From Peptoniphilaceae bacterium (GTDB lineage Bacteria > Bacillota > Clostridia > Tissierellales > Peptoniphilaceae), in assembly GCA_029983595.1 (NCBI GenBank), contig JASBZD010000001.1, positions 1-63,665 of the forward strand: 63,665 nt of DNA, written 5' to 3'. The notes under the pieces were generated by a model that ran no database searches, was not told the DNA's origin, and saw only the letters and a program-made list of their open reading frames with translations. Below are positions 26,917 through 37,088 of this stretch, piece by piece. How positions within the stretch are numbered: the first letter of the stretch is position 1; every line of letters begins with the position of its first letter. Position numbers and translations under genes: made by a program.

Positions 26917-29900
26917 GTGGCTAAAGTCTTAAAAAAATTCAATGAAATATTTAAAGATTTAGATAGTTCTTGGGATGACTTTTACTTAGTAGATTTAAAA
27001 ATTATAAAATCAAAATCAAAATGTATAGTTGAGTATAGTGCTAGTGGCGATTTTAAAGAAGAATATAATGAGAAAGTAAATGAACTTTTTAAAACGATTG
27101 TAACTAGTTTAGATATTGATTCTAATTTTATTATTTTAGACGAAGAAGATGGAATAGTAGATCTAAGTTATATTGTTGAAAATAAATTAGATATCTTAAA
27201 TTTTCAATATAAGATAGAATCAAAAGATGAGATTTTTGAAATCACAATCTATGAGGATATTGATGAGAAAAAACTAGAGTCATTAAAAGAAGAATGCAGT
27301 TTAAAAAATTTTAACTGCAATTTTTTTGTAAATATTTCTGACACTAAAGAAAAAGTACTAGAAAATTCTAAACACATTGAAGATGAATTTATTAGTAATA
27401 TCGAAATAAAAGAAGTCTCTAAGCCCAAAATAGAAATTTCTACTGAAACTGAAAAAAAGCTAACATATAGAAAGCCTCCAAAATTTGATGCTCCACTGAC
27501 TTCATTAAAGGATTTAAACTCTGATATTTTAAAATGCACTACTACTGGTGAAATTTTCAAGATAGATTTTAAAGATATAAAAAATGGCGAAATGGTTATT
27601 ATGACAATTTATTATAGCGATAATACTGAGTCAATTTATACTAAGTTATTTTTAAAACCTGATGAAGCAAATGGATATAGAGAATCTTTAAAAACTGGGA
27701 TGAATATTTTAGTAATTGGCGAGCTTCAATATGATGACTTTTTAAAATCAAACTATATCAGACCAAACTATTTTGAAGTTTCAGATCCGGTTAAAAAAAT
27801 AGATAATTATGAAAATAAGAGAGTAGAGCTCCATGCACATACTAATATGAGTATGAATGATGGAATGAATGATGTATTTGATCTTATTAAAAAAGCTAAA
27901 GAATATGGACATGATGCTATTGCTATTACTGATCATGCAGTAGTTCAGGCGTATCCAGAGGCTATGTATGCGGTTAAAGATTTAGGAGTAAAAGTTATTT
28001 ATGGAATGGAGGCATATGTAGTTGATGATAGTGTGCCAATTTTACGTAAATTAGAAAATCTAAAAGATAATTATGATAATTTTGTAGTATTTGACCTTGA
28101 GACAACTGGTCTATCATCTAGAAATAATAAGATAATTGAGATTGGTGCTGTAAAGATACAAAATAATAAAATAGTCGATACTTATAATACCTTTATAGAT
28201 CCAGAAGAGTTTCTAGATGGAAAAATAATTGAATTAACTAATATAACTGATGAAATGCTAAAAGGAAGTCCTAAATTTAATGAAATATGCGATGAGTTTA
28301 GAAAATTTATAAAGGATTCAATTTTAGTAGCTCATAATGCTGAGTTTGATATAGGTTTTCTAGAAAATGCTTTTAGAAATGAAGCATGTGAGTTTAATAA
28401 CCCTTATATAGACACGTTGGAATTATCAAGAATTTTAAATCCTGATATAAAATCTCATAGATTAGGAAAACTAGCTAAAAAGTATGGTGTATCTTTAGTT
28501 AATGCGCATAGGGCGATAGATGATGCTATGGCTACTGCTGAAGTATTTTTAAGAATGATTAGAGATTATCTTTCAGAAGATTCATTTAATGAAACTTTAG
28601 AAAATTTAGTAAATCTTATTAATATAAGAAAACTTTCTGAAGGAGAGCCATATCATGCGGTTATTTTAGTAAAAACACAAGAAGGCTTACAAAATCTATA
28701 TAAATTAGTAAGTCTATCTCATACTGAATATTTTAATAGAGTGCCAATTATACCTAAATCAATTTTTAATGAATATAGAGATGGCTTATTAATAAGCACT
28801 GCTTGCCAAGATGGTGAGTTATTTAAGGCGATTTTAAATAATAAATATGAAAAAATAGAAGAAATTGTAAATTTTTATGACTATTTTGAAGTCCAACCAG
28901 TTAAAAACTATCTAAATCTAGTTGGCTCGATGGTAAAAAGTAAAGAAGAAATAAAGGATCTTATAACTGAAATAGTAAATATTTCTAAAAAATACAATAA
29001 AATATTAGTCGCGACCGGAGATGTGCACTATATTTCTGACGAATATAGATTACCTCGTCAGATTATAAAGCATAATATGCTTTTAAAAGATAGGGATGAG
29101 TATAATAATGATTATTCGTTTTTAACTACTGATGAGATGATTAAAGAGTTTGATTTTCTAGGAAATAAATCATATGAGATAGTAATTGAAAACTCTAATA
29201 AAATTAATGATTTAATTGAAGAAGTAACTCCATTACCATCTGATACATTTCCACCAGTGATAGAAGGTTCTGATAAAATGCTCAGAGAAATCTCATATAA
29301 TAATGCGCATAAACTCTATGGTGAGAATATTCCAAAATATGTTAAATCTAGAATGGATACTGAGCTTGATTCAATTATAAAAAATGGTTATTCGGTATTA
29401 TATATTATTGCCAGAAAACTGGTTAAAAAAGCTAATGAAGATGGATATCTAGTAGGTTCAAGGGGATCAGTAGGTTCTAGTTTTGTAGCTAACTTATGTG
29501 AGATTACAGAAGTAAATCCATTAAAGCCACATTATTTATGTAAAAAATGCCATTATTCAGAATTTCTAGAATCTAATGAAATAGGAATTTATTCTGGTCA
29601 CGATCTACCTCATAAAAAATGCCCTCAGTGTGGTGAAGATTTGGAAAGACTGGGAGATGAAATCCCATTTGAGGTATTTTTAGGGTTTGATGGAGATAAA
29701 GAGCCTGATATAGATTTAAACTTTGCTGGTGAATATCAAGTTACAGCTCATAAATATGTAGAGGAACTTTTTGGTACTGGCAAAGTATTTAGAGCTGGCA
29801 CGATTGGTAAAATTAAAGATAAAACTGCATATGGATATGTCTTAAAATATATTGAAGAGTCCGATCTTAATATATCTAAAGCACATATTGAAAAACTTTC

Positions 29901-31131
29901 CACTTTAGTAACTGGAGTAAAAAGAACTACTGGACAGCACGCTGGTGGTATAATGATCGTTCCAGATTATAAAGATATTCATGATTTTACTCCTATACAA
30001 AAACCTGCTAATAAATTAGATGTAGATACTATTACTACTCATTTTGATTATGCAGCTATAAGTGGGATTATTCTAAAGTTAGATATCTTAGGTCATGATG
30101 TACCGTCTATGGCTAGAATGTTAGAAGATTTTACTAATACAGATATACTAGATGTGCCTTTTAATGATGAAAAGACTATGAGTCTATTTAATTCATCTGA
30201 CGTTTTAAATTATAATACTGAAATATTTGATTCTAAAGTAGGCACATTAGGTATACCTGAATTTGGTACTAATTTTGTACAAAACATGTTGGAGGAGACG
30301 AAACCTAAAACTTTTTCTGAATTAACTAGAATTTCAGGTCTAAGTCATGGGACCGATGTATGGTCTGGAAATGCTGATGAACTTGTAAGATCTAATCAGG
30401 CTGAACTTAAAGATCTAATTGCTACAAGAGAAGATATTATGCAGGATTTAATTAATGCTGGCGCAGATAAAAAGTTTTCATTTTTTACTATGGAAAAAGT
30501 AAGAAAAGGAAAAGGATTAAGCGAAGAAGAAGAAAACTTAATAAGAAATCTCGATCTTCCTAGCTGGTATATTGATTCTTTAAATAAAATTCAATATATG
30601 TTCCCTAAAGCTCATGCTGTAGCTTATGTATCTATGGCGTATAGATTAGCTTATTATAAAATAAATTATCCATTGGAATTTTATGCAACATATTTGACAA
30701 CCAAAATAGATGAGTTTGATATTGATGCTGTCTATCGTGGAGAAGGTGCTATAAAAGATAAGATTCAGTCTATAAGAGATAAGAATATGAATAAGAAGAT
30801 GTCTAAAAAAGATGACGATATTATAACTGTTCAGAATATCTGTCTAGAAATAAAATCTAGAGGTATAGAAATAGGGACAATAGACTTATATAACTCTGAA
30901 GCGACTAAATTTATAATTAGAGATGAAAAAATCATCCCTCCTTTTATGGCTGTTCCAGGACTTGGAGAGTCTGTAGCAGAGGCGATCGTAAGATGCAGAG
31001 AAGAGGATAAGTTTATTTCAATTGAAGACTTTAGAGTAAAAACTAAAACTTCAAGTACATGTATAGAATTTTTAAAGAATATTGGGGTATTAGATAGTCT
31101 AAGTAACACGAATCAAATGTCACTTTTTTAG
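26917..31131 (+). CDS. polC: DNA polymerase III alpha subunit, Gram-positive PolC type
   Basis: This is the replicative polymerase with proofreading, about 1404 aa. Order of parts: N-terminal domain, OB fold, PHP domain beginning ELHAHTNMSMNDG near 304, a DnaQ-like exonuclease inserted in PHP (FDLETTGL near 392, AHNAEFD, HRAIDDA), zinc-binding cysteines CKKC...CPQC near 875-905, the palm motif PDIDLNFAGEYQ near 930, and fingers/C-terminus. GTG 26917 is preferred because AAAGG is about 9 nt upstream; ATG 26908 directly abuts that site. It ends the uppS cluster. Confidence 0.96.
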   Translation: MAKVLKKFNEIFKDLDSSWDDFYLVDLKIIKSKSKCIVEYSASGDFKEEYNEKVNELFKTIVTSLDIDSNFIILDEEDGIVDLSYIVENKLDILNFQYKIESKDEIFEITIYEDIDEKKLESLKEECSLKNFNCNFFVNISDTKEKVLENSKHIEDEFISNIEIKEVSKPKIEISTETEKKLTYRKPPKFDAPLTSLKDLNSDILKCTTTGEIFKIDFKDIKNGEMVIMTIYYSDNTESIYTKLFLKPDEANGYRESLKTGMNILVIGELQYDDFLKSNYIRPNYFEVSDPVKKIDNYENKRVELHAHTNMSMNDGMNDVFDLIKKAKEYGHDAIAITDHAVVQAYPEAMYAVKDLGVKVIYGMEAYVVDDSVPILRKLENLKDNYDNFVVFDLETTGLSSRNNKIIEIGAVKIQNNKIVDTYNTFIDPEEFLDGKIIELTNITDEMLKGSPKFNEICDEFRKFIKDSILVAHNAEFDIGFLENAFRNEACEFNNPYIDTLELSRILNPDIKSHRLGKLAKKYGVSLVNAHRAIDDAMATAEVFLRMIRDYLSEDSFNETLENLVNLINIRKLSEGEPYHAVILVKTQEGLQNLYKLVSLSHTEYFNRVPIIPKSIFNEYRDGLLISTACQDGELFKAILNNKYEKIEEIVNFYDYFEVQPVKNYLNLVGSMVKSKEEIKDLITEIVNISKKYNKILVATGDVHYISDEYRLPRQIIKHNMLLKDRDEYNNDYSFLTTDEMIKEFDFLGNKSYEIVIENSNKINDLIEEVTPLPSDTFPPVIEGSDKMLREISYNNAHKLYGENIPKYVKSRMDTELDSIIKNGYSVLYIIARKLVKKANEDGYLVGSRGSVGSSFVANLCEITEVNPLKPHYLCKKCHYSEFLESNEIGIYSGHDLPHKKCPQCGEDLERLGDEIPFEVFLGFDGDKEPDIDLNFAGEYQVTAHKYVEELFGTGKVFRAGTIGKIKDKTAYGYVLKYIEESDLNISKAHIEKLSTLVTGVKRTTGQHAGGIMIVPDYKDIHDFTPIQKPANKLDVDTITTHFDYAAISGIILKLDILGHDVPSMARMLEDFTNTDILDVPFNDEKTMSLFNSSDVLNYNTEIFDSKVGTLGIPEFGTNFVQNMLEETKPKTFSELTRISGLSHGTDVWSGNADELVRSNQAELKDLIATREDIMQDLINAGADKKFSFFTMEKVRKGKGLSEEEENLIRNLDLPSWYIDSLNKIQYMFPKAHAVAYVSMAYRLAYYKINYPLEFYATYLTTKIDEFDIDAVYRGEGAIKDKIQSIRDKNMNKKMSKKDDDIITVQNICLEIKSRGIEIGTIDLYNSEATKFIIRDEKIIPPFMAVPGLGESVAEAIVRCREEDKFISIEDFRVKTKTSSTCIEFLKNIGVLDSLSNTNQMSLF

Positions 31132-31140
31132 AGTAAAGAT

Positions 31141-31169
31141 TTGAAGATTAGCTAGATTTGTGGTAATAT
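31141..31169 (+). promoter_or_regulatory. Promoter of the rimP-nusA-infB operon
   Basis: TTGAAG at 31141-31146 and TAATAT at 31164-31169 are separated by 17 nt. The predicted start near 31176 places the hairpin at 31198 inside the mRNA leader. Confidence 0.65.
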
Positions 31170-31197
31170 ATTAATAATTAAAGTAAGAAGTCTGGAG

Positions 31198-31227
31198 GAG
31201 TGGTTATATATACCACTCTTTCTTTTT
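31198..31227 (+). terminator. Leader terminator/attenuator before rimP
   Basis: GAGTGGT pairs with ACCACTC around a 7-nt AT loop and continues into TTTCTTTTT, ahead of the rimP ribosome binding site. Because a promoter precedes it, it may attenuate the operon. NusA autoregulation by leader termination is known in B. subtilis. It may equally end polC transcripts. Confidence 0.7.
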
Positions 31228-31238
31228 GGAGTGATTAA

Positions 31239-31694
31239 GTGAATAAAAAAGAATTAGAATTAGAAATTGAAAATCTCTTATTAGAAAATGGATATGAACT
31301 AGTTGAATTAAATGTTAAAAATGGGCAAAACCCAATTTTAGAAGTTTATATCTATAAAGAAGATGGTATTGGAATAGATGAATGTAAATTTGTATCTGAT
31401 TTAATTGATAATAATATTGATACTGATTCATATTTTCCAAATAACTATAATCTTGAAGTAGCTTCGCCAGGATTAGATAGAAATTTAAAAACTGATGGGG
31501 ATTTAAGACGTAATCTTAATAAAACATTAGAGATTAAACTTTACCAAAAAGTAAATGATAAAAAAGATTTAGTAGCTGATTTAATTGATTTTAATGAAAC
31601 TACGATAAAGGTTAAAAATAATGATGAAATATTAGAGATTAACCGAGATATAATTGCGACTATGAAGCAATATATAGATTTTGGGAGGATATAA
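31239..31694 (+). CDS. rimP: Ribosome maturation factor RimP
   Basis: This 151-aa protein is needed for 30S subunit maturation. The conserved core IGIDECKFVSDLID and NLEVASPGLDR is present, followed by the Sm-like C-terminal domain. Start is GTG 31239 with GGAG 6 nt upstream. It is the first gene of the nusA-infB operon, with nusA 2 nt downstream. Confidence 0.93.
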   Translation: MNKKELELEIENLLLENGYELVELNVKNGQNPILEVYIYKEDGIGIDECKFVSDLIDNNIDTDSYFPNNYNLEVASPGLDRNLKTDGDLRRNLNKTLEIKLYQKVNDKKDLVADLIDFNETTIKVKNNDEILEINRDIIATMKQYIDFGRI

Positions 31695-31696
31695 AA

Positions 31697-33070
31697 ATGG
31701 ATAATACAGAGTTTTTTGGTGCTTTAGAGGAACTTTCTAAAGAAAAAGGCATCTCACCCGATATAATATTTGAGGCGATTGAGGCAGCATTAATTTCTAG
31801 TTACAAAAAAAATTATGGAACAAATCAAAATGTATTTGTAAATATCGATCGCGATACGGGAAGTATGGATATTTATGCTGAATATTTGGTAGTTGACGAA
31901 TTAGAAGATGAAGCGACAGAAATATCACTAGAAGATGCTAGAAAAATTGATCACAATTATGAAGTTGGTGAGACACTTAGAAAGAATGTAACTCCTTCAG
32001 AATTTGGTAGAATTGCTGCTCAGACTGCTAAACAAGTAGTAGTTCAAAGGCTTAAGGATGCTGAAAGAGATGTAATTTATTCTAACTATGTAGATAAAGA
32101 AAACGAGCTTTTAACTGGAATTGTACAGAGAGTTTCTAAAAATATAGTTTATTTTGATTTAGGAAAAACTGAAGCTATTATGAAACCTTCTGAACAAATT
32201 GAAGGAGAAAAATACAATCCTGGGGATAGGCTTAAACTTTATGTAGGTGAAGTAAAAAAATCTCCTAAAGGGCCGCAAGTATTTTTATCTAGAACTCATC
32301 CAAACTTAGTAAAAAGACTTTTTGAACTTGAGGTACCTGAAATTCAAGATGGTGTAGTTGAAATTTTCTCTATAGCCAGAGAAGCAGGATCTCGTACAAA
32401 AATAGCTGTTTTTTCTAAGGACGAGAACGTTGATCCATTAGGAGCATGTGTAGGATTTAAAGGTCAGAGGGTAAATGCTATAGTAGATGAGCTTTCTAAT
32501 GAAAAAATAGATATAGTCATTTGGTCAAAAAATATTAGACAATTTATAGCAAATTCTTTAAGCCCATCAGATGTAGTAGAAGTTGTAGCTGATATAAAAG
32601 AGAAGTCTGCATTAGTAATTGTTCCTGATAATCAGCTTTCATTAGCAATTGGTAAAGAAGGACAAAATGCTAGACTTGCTGCAAAACTTACTAACTGGAA
32701 AATAGATATAAAAAGTGAATCTCAGTTTGATGAATACTATGAAAGCCTATCTGAAGAGGAAGAAGATTATCTAAATGAACTTATGAATCTTAATTCTGAA
32801 GAGCTAAATAGAGAAATTAAAAACTTTGAAGCTGAGAGTATAATAGAAGATTCTGATGAATTAGTAGCTATAAATTATGATGATGAAGTAGAAATTAAAG
32901 ATGAATCTAATAATGAAACTTTAAATTTTAATAGTGAAGAAGATTTAGATGTAGTAACAAATGACGATATTGATACTATTGAAGAAATAGAAGATGAATT
33001 TAGTAAAAGTATAAATAATGATGATATAGAAAAATACTTTGACGAAGCTAAAGAAAATGGGGAAAATTAA
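31697..33070 (+). CDS. nusA: Transcription termination/antitermination factor NusA
   Basis: This 457-aa RNA polymerase partner has an N-terminal RNAP-binding domain, an S1 domain (LTGIVQRVSKNIVYFDLGKTEAIM), and two KH domains (DPLGACVGFKGQRVNAI and LAIGKEGQNARLAAKLT). About 100 acidic residues follow the KH domains in place of the AR repeats of proteobacterial NusA; they are Glu/Asp/Asn-rich and probably disordered. It may control its own operon through the leader terminator at 31198. Confidence 0.95.
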   Translation: MDNTEFFGALEELSKEKGISPDIIFEAIEAALISSYKKNYGTNQNVFVNIDRDTGSMDIYAEYLVVDELEDEATEISLEDARKIDHNYEVGETLRKNVTPSEFGRIAAQTAKQVVVQRLKDAERDVIYSNYVDKENELLTGIVQRVSKNIVYFDLGKTEAIMKPSEQIEGEKYNPGDRLKLYVGEVKKSPKGPQVFLSRTHPNLVKRLFELEVPEIQDGVVEIFSIAREAGSRTKIAVFSKDENVDPLGACVGFKGQRVNAIVDELSNEKIDIVIWSKNIRQFIANSLSPSDVVEVVADIKEKSALVIVPDNQLSLAIGKEGQNARLAAKLTNWKIDIKSESQFDEYYESLSEEEEDYLNELMNLNSEELNREIKNFEAESIIEDSDELVAINYDDEVEIKDESNNETLNFNSEEDLDVVTNDDIDTIEEIEDEFSKSINNDDIEKYFDEAKENGEN

Positions 33071-33333
33071 TGAAACAGAAAAAAGCCCCTATGCGTAAGT
33101 GTGTTGGATGTGGTGAGCAGAAATCCAAGAAAGAACTTATTCGAATAGTAAAAAATAATGAAGATGAAATTTTTGTTGATGATACATCTAAGGCTAATGG
33201 CAGAGGCGTATATATTTGTAACAATGTAGATTGTTTTGAAAAAGCGCACGCCAATAAACAACTTGAAAGAAGTTTAAAATGTAGAATAAATGAGGATTTA
33301 TACGATGAATTAAAAACTAAGATAGATAAATAA
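33070..33333 (+). CDS. rnpM: RnpM (YlxR, DUF448) RNA-binding protein
   Basis: This 87-aa protein carries the YlxR motifs MRKCVGCGEQKSKKELIRIV and GRGVYICNNVDCFEKA. B. subtilis YlxR has been renamed RnpM because it modulates RNase P. The gene overlaps the nusA stop by one base. The L7Ae-like ylxQ gene that often follows is missing; infB comes directly after. Confidence 0.93.
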   Translation: MKQKKAPMRKCVGCGEQKSKKELIRIVKNNEDEIFVDDTSKANGRGVYICNNVDCFEKAHANKQLERSLKCRINEDLYDELKTKIDK

Positions 33334-33349
33334 AACGGAGGTGTCTTAT

Positions 33350-35821
33350 TTGAGAGTACATGAAATCGCAACCAAAACTGGTCTAGATAAAAGAAAAGTG
33401 GTTCAAATAGGAAAGGATTTAGGTCTTGATGTAAAAAACCCAATGACTAACCTATCTGATGATGATGCTAACAAGATTTTTGAAGCTATTAAATCTAATA
33501 ACAATAAAAAACAAGAGAGTAAAAAACCTAGTCCAAGAGTTGATGTCCAAAAAATAGAAAAAAAGCTTCAAGAAGAAGAAAAGATTAAACTTGAAGAAGA
33601 GAGAAAACAAAAAGAAAAACAAGAAAAAGAAAGACAGGAAAGAGAAGAAAGACAAAGAAAAGAAAAAGAGCTTAATGATAAGAAATTGATAGAATCAAAA
33701 AACAAAGAAAAAACTGATAATAGACCAGCTCAAAAAAGACAAAATAATAAAACAGAAAATAAAGAAGAAAATAAAAATAATAATAACCAAAGATCTAGAG
33801 ATAACAAATCTTCATCTGATAATAGAAATTCTAGATCTAGAAATAGAAACTTTAACAAGCAAGTAGAACCTGAAACTATTCCAGTAGAAAATAAAGATAA
33901 GAAACCTAATAAAAAGAGAAGAAAGAATTCTTCTAATGAAGATAGAAAATATAATGACAATATACCAAGTAACAATAAATTTACTAGAGATTTAACTAAA
34001 AAAACTGGTAATACTGTTTCTAAAAATAAAGCTCAAAATAGAAAAGAGAAAAAATCTGACGAAAATAAAGTTTATAAAGTAGAATTCCCAACTACTGTAA
34101 AAGATTTTGCTAACTCAGTAGAACTTACTGCTTCTGAAGTAATTATGAAGCTTATGGGAATGGGCGTAATGGCAACAATTAATGAGAACTTAGATGAAGA
34201 TATTGTTGAGCTATTAGCATTAGAATTCGGAATTGAGATTGAGACTCCAGAACCTGAAGAACAAGTTCCGATAGAAGAAAGATATAATTTAATTGAAGAA
34301 GATGATGAAAAAGATCTTAAAACTAGACCACCAGTAGTTACTGTTATGGGGCATGTTGACCATGGGAAAACTTCTCTACTAGATAAAATAAGATCTGCTT
34401 CAGTACAAACTGGAGAAGCAGGAGGAATTACTCAACATATTGGTGCTTACACTGTAAGAGTAAATGACGATAAAATCACTTTCTTAGATACACCTGGCCA
34501 CGAGGCTTTTACAATGATGCGTATGAGAGGTGCACAGGTTACTGATATTGCGATACTTGTAGTGGCTGCTGATGATGGTGTTATGCCACAGACTATAGAA
34601 GCTATAAGTCATGCAAAAGCTGCTGATGTGCCTATTATTGTTGCTATAAATAAGATGGATAAACCTGAAGCTAATCCTGATAGAATTAAACAAGAACTAG
34701 TTGAGCATGATTTAGTTCCTGAGGATTGGGGCGGAGATACTATTGTAGTTCCAGTTTCAGCAAGAACTGGTGACGGAATAGATAATCTATTAGAAATGGT
34801 CTTATTATTAGCTGAAGTACAAGATCTTAAAGCTAATCCTGATAAAAATGCTGTCTGCTCTATTATTGAAGCAAAACTTGATAAGGGTAAAGGCCCTGTT
34901 GCCAGTGTATTAGTACAAAGTGGTACGCTTAGAGTAGGAGATAACGTAGCTTCTGGCTCTACATCAGGAAGAATTAGGGCTATGATAAATGATAAAGGAA
35001 AAAATGTAAAAAAAGCTACGCCTGCTATGCCTGTAGAAATCCAAGGACTTTCATCCGTTCCTAACGCTGGTGACTTATTATACCAATTTGATGATGAAAA
35101 AACTGCTAGAAATTTTGCAGCAGAAAATGAAGAAGCAGAAAGAAATGAACAACTTAATGCTTCACGTGTTAGCGTTGATGATATATTTAATAGAATTAGA
35201 GAAGGCGAGCTAAAAGACTTTAATATTGTTTTAAAAGCTGATGTTAAAGGTTCTCTGGAAGCTGTAACTCAATCTTTATTAAAATTATCTACTGATGAGG
35301 TAAAAATTAACATTGTTCACTCTGCAGTAGGTGGAGTTTCTGAATCTGATATAAACCTTGCTTCTGCTTCTGACGCTATGATTATAGGTTTTAATGTTAG
35401 ACCTAATAATGCATCTTTAGAGCTTGCTAAAAATGAAGGCGTAGATATTAAAACATATACTGTTATCTATAAAGCTTTAGAAGATATAGAATCTGCTATT
35501 AAGGGAATGAATGCACCTGAGTTTGTAGAAAATTACATCGGTAGAGCTGAAGTTAGAGATACATTTAAACTTCCAAATAACTCTATTATTGCTGGTAGTT
35601 ATGTAATTTCTGGTAAAATAACTAGAGATTCTTTAGTTAAAATTTTACGAGATGATGTAATTATTCACGAGGGAGAGGTTTCATCTCTTCGCCGATTTAA
35701 AGATGACGTTAAAGAAGTAAATAGCGGATACGAATGTGGTATCGGAATTGACAATTTTAACGATATTAAAGAAGGCGATATTATAGAAGCTTCTATAATG
35801 GAGGAAGTTAAGAATGAATGA
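33350..35821 (+). CDS. infB: Translation initiation factor IF-2
   Basis: This 823-aa GTPase loads initiator tRNA on the 30S subunit. TTG 33350 is the right start: GGAGGTG lies 6 nt upstream, and the product begins MRVHEIATKTGLDKR, a canonical IF2 N-terminus. Residues about 40-240 are a Lys/Glu/Asn/Arg-rich low-complexity linker. A second IF2N module follows (PTTVKDFANSVELTASEVIMKLMGMG). G motifs are GHVDHGKT near 333, DTPGHEAF and NKMDKPEAN. Domains II-IV follow. Confidence 0.96.
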   Translation: MRVHEIATKTGLDKRKVVQIGKDLGLDVKNPMTNLSDDDANKIFEAIKSNNNKKQESKKPSPRVDVQKIEKKLQEEEKIKLEEERKQKEKQEKERQEREERQRKEKELNDKKLIESKNKEKTDNRPAQKRQNNKTENKEENKNNNNQRSRDNKSSSDNRNSRSRNRNFNKQVEPETIPVENKDKKPNKKRRKNSSNEDRKYNDNIPSNNKFTRDLTKKTGNTVSKNKAQNRKEKKSDENKVYKVEFPTTVKDFANSVELTASEVIMKLMGMGVMATINENLDEDIVELLALEFGIEIETPEPEEQVPIEERYNLIEEDDEKDLKTRPPVVTVMGHVDHGKTSLLDKIRSASVQTGEAGGITQHIGAYTVRVNDDKITFLDTPGHEAFTMMRMRGAQVTDIAILVVAADDGVMPQTIEAISHAKAADVPIIVAINKMDKPEANPDRIKQELVEHDLVPEDWGGDTIVVPVSARTGDGIDNLLEMVLLLAEVQDLKANPDKNAVCSIIEAKLDKGKGPVASVLVQSGTLRVGDNVASGSTSGRIRAMINDKGKNVKKATPAMPVEIQGLSSVPNAGDLLYQFDDEKTARNFAAENEEAERNEQLNASRVSVDDIFNRIREGELKDFNIVLKADVKGSLEAVTQSLLKLSTDEVKINIVHSAVGGVSESDINLASASDAMIIGFNVRPNNASLELAKNEGVDIKTYTVIYKALEDIESAIKGMNAPEFVENYIGRAEVRDTFKLPNNSIIAGSYVISGKITRDSLVKILRDDVIIHEGEVSSLRRFKDDVKEVNSGYECGIGIDNFNDIKEGDIIEASIMEEVKNE

Positions 35822-36161
35822 TAAAAAGATTAGAAGAATAGAAGAAGATATAAAACAAAATGTTTCTCAAATAATTTTTAGAGATATAAAAGATCCAAGA
35901 ATAGATATGCTAGTGAGTATTACAAATGTTGAGCTTTCTAACGATAAATCTCACGCTAAAATTTATGTTTCTACAATGGATAAAGAAAAACGTGAACAAA
36001 CTGTAGAAGGCTTAAACTCTGCAAAAGGATTTATAAAAAGAGAGTTAGGTAAAATTTTAGAATTAAGAATTATGCCTGAGCTTACTTTTATTGCTGATGA
36101 TTCAATAGAAAAATCTTTTGAATTATTTGATAAAATAGAAAAAATAAATAAGGAAGACTAA
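35814..36161 (+). CDS. rbfA: Ribosome-binding factor A
   Basis: This 115-aa KH-type protein binds the 30S subunit during late maturation, especially in the cold. The conserved N-terminal RRIEEDIKQNVSQIIFRDIKDPRI and the central AKIYVSTMD are present. The start overlaps infB by 8 nt. Confidence 0.94.
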   Translation: MNDKKIRRIEEDIKQNVSQIIFRDIKDPRIDMLVSITNVELSNDKSHAKIYVSTMDKEKREQTVEGLNSAKGFIKRELGKILELRIMPELTFIADDSIEKSFELFDKIEKINKED

Positions 36162-37088
36162 ATGACACCTCGCGATATTATTGATAAATCTGAAAAAATT
36201 GCTGTTATTTCTCATATTAAGCCAGATGGTGATAACCTAGGTTCTTTAACTGCAATGAGTGAGTCTTTAAGACTCTATGGAAAAGATGTGGATTCTATAA
36301 TTATTGATAGTATTCCATCTAATTTAAAGTTTTTATATGGACTAGATAATTATACTTCAGATATTAATTCTAATTATGATTTATTAATCATGTTAGATTC
36401 TTCAGATGAAAATAGATTAGGTAGTGCAAAAATATTAATTGAAAACTCAACGAAAGTTTTCAATATAGACCATCATATCTCAAATGAGATGAATTATGAT
36501 TATAATAAAGTTGAACCAACAAGAAGTTCAACCGGTGAAATTTTATATGTATTTTTAAAAGAGAATAATCTTCCGATAGATAAGAACGTAGCAGAAAGTA
36601 TTTTTACCGCTATAACTAGTGATTCAGGTTCTTTTAGGTATGATACTGTTTCTAGTGATACATTTAAAATAGCTGCGGAATTATTAGAATATGATATTGA
36701 TAGAGATAAGATAAATAGGAATTTATTTTCTTCAAATAGTGTAGCTAAAGTAAAACTATTAGAAACTGCGCTAGAAAGACTTGAGTTTTATAAAGATGGT
36801 AAAATTGGTCTTACTTATCTACTAGAAGATGATTTTACAAAGTTTAATGCTGAAGATTCTGATAGTGATGGAATAGTTGAATTTATTAGAGATATAGATT
36901 CTGTTGAAATTTCTATCTATCTAAGACAAGTAAAAAATGAATTTAAGGGAAGTTTTAGATCTGTAGAATATAATGTTGAGCCTATTGCTAGAAAACTAGG
37001 CGGTGGAGGGCATAAAAGAGCTGCAGGATTCTCTATAAAATCAAATGATATAGATGAAGTTATTAAAATAGTTTTAAATGAAATATGA
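36162..37088 (+). CDS. nrnA: DHH-family oligoribonuclease/pAp phosphatase NrnA
   Basis: This 308-aa enzyme degrades short RNA oligonucleotides and dephosphorylates pAp. DHH motifs are visible: SHIKPDGDNLGS, MLDSSDENR, NIDHHIS and the C-terminal DHHA1 glycine-rich GGGGHKRAAGF. It starts at the base after the rbfA stop and overlaps truB. The rbfA-nrnA-truB order is typical of Firmicutes. Confidence 0.93.
   Translation: MTPRDIIDKSEKIAVISHIKPDGDNLGSLTAMSESLRLYGKDVDSIIIDSIPSNLKFLYGLDNYTSDINSNYDLLIMLDSSDENRLGSAKILIENSTKVFNIDHHISNEMNYDYNKVEPTRSSTGEILYVFLKENNLPIDKNVAESIFTAITSDSGSFRYDTVSSDTFKIAAELLEYDIDRDKINRNLFSSNSVAKVKLLETALERLEFYKDGKIGLTYLLEDDFTKFNAEDSDSDGIVEFIRDIDSVEISIYLRQVKNEFKGSFRSVEYNVEPIARKLGGGGHKRAAGFSIKSNDIDEVIKIVLNEI

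Noticed and set aside
33452..33975. Antisense Phe/Leu-rich frames opposite infB
   Set aside because: They are complements of the Lys/Glu/Asn-rich low-complexity linker of IF-2 and have no signals of their own.
33600..34050. Short A-rich repeats as a possible CRISPR or satellite
   Set aside because: They are coding low-complexity codons (AAA/GAA/AAT) within infB with no regular spacer-repeat unit.
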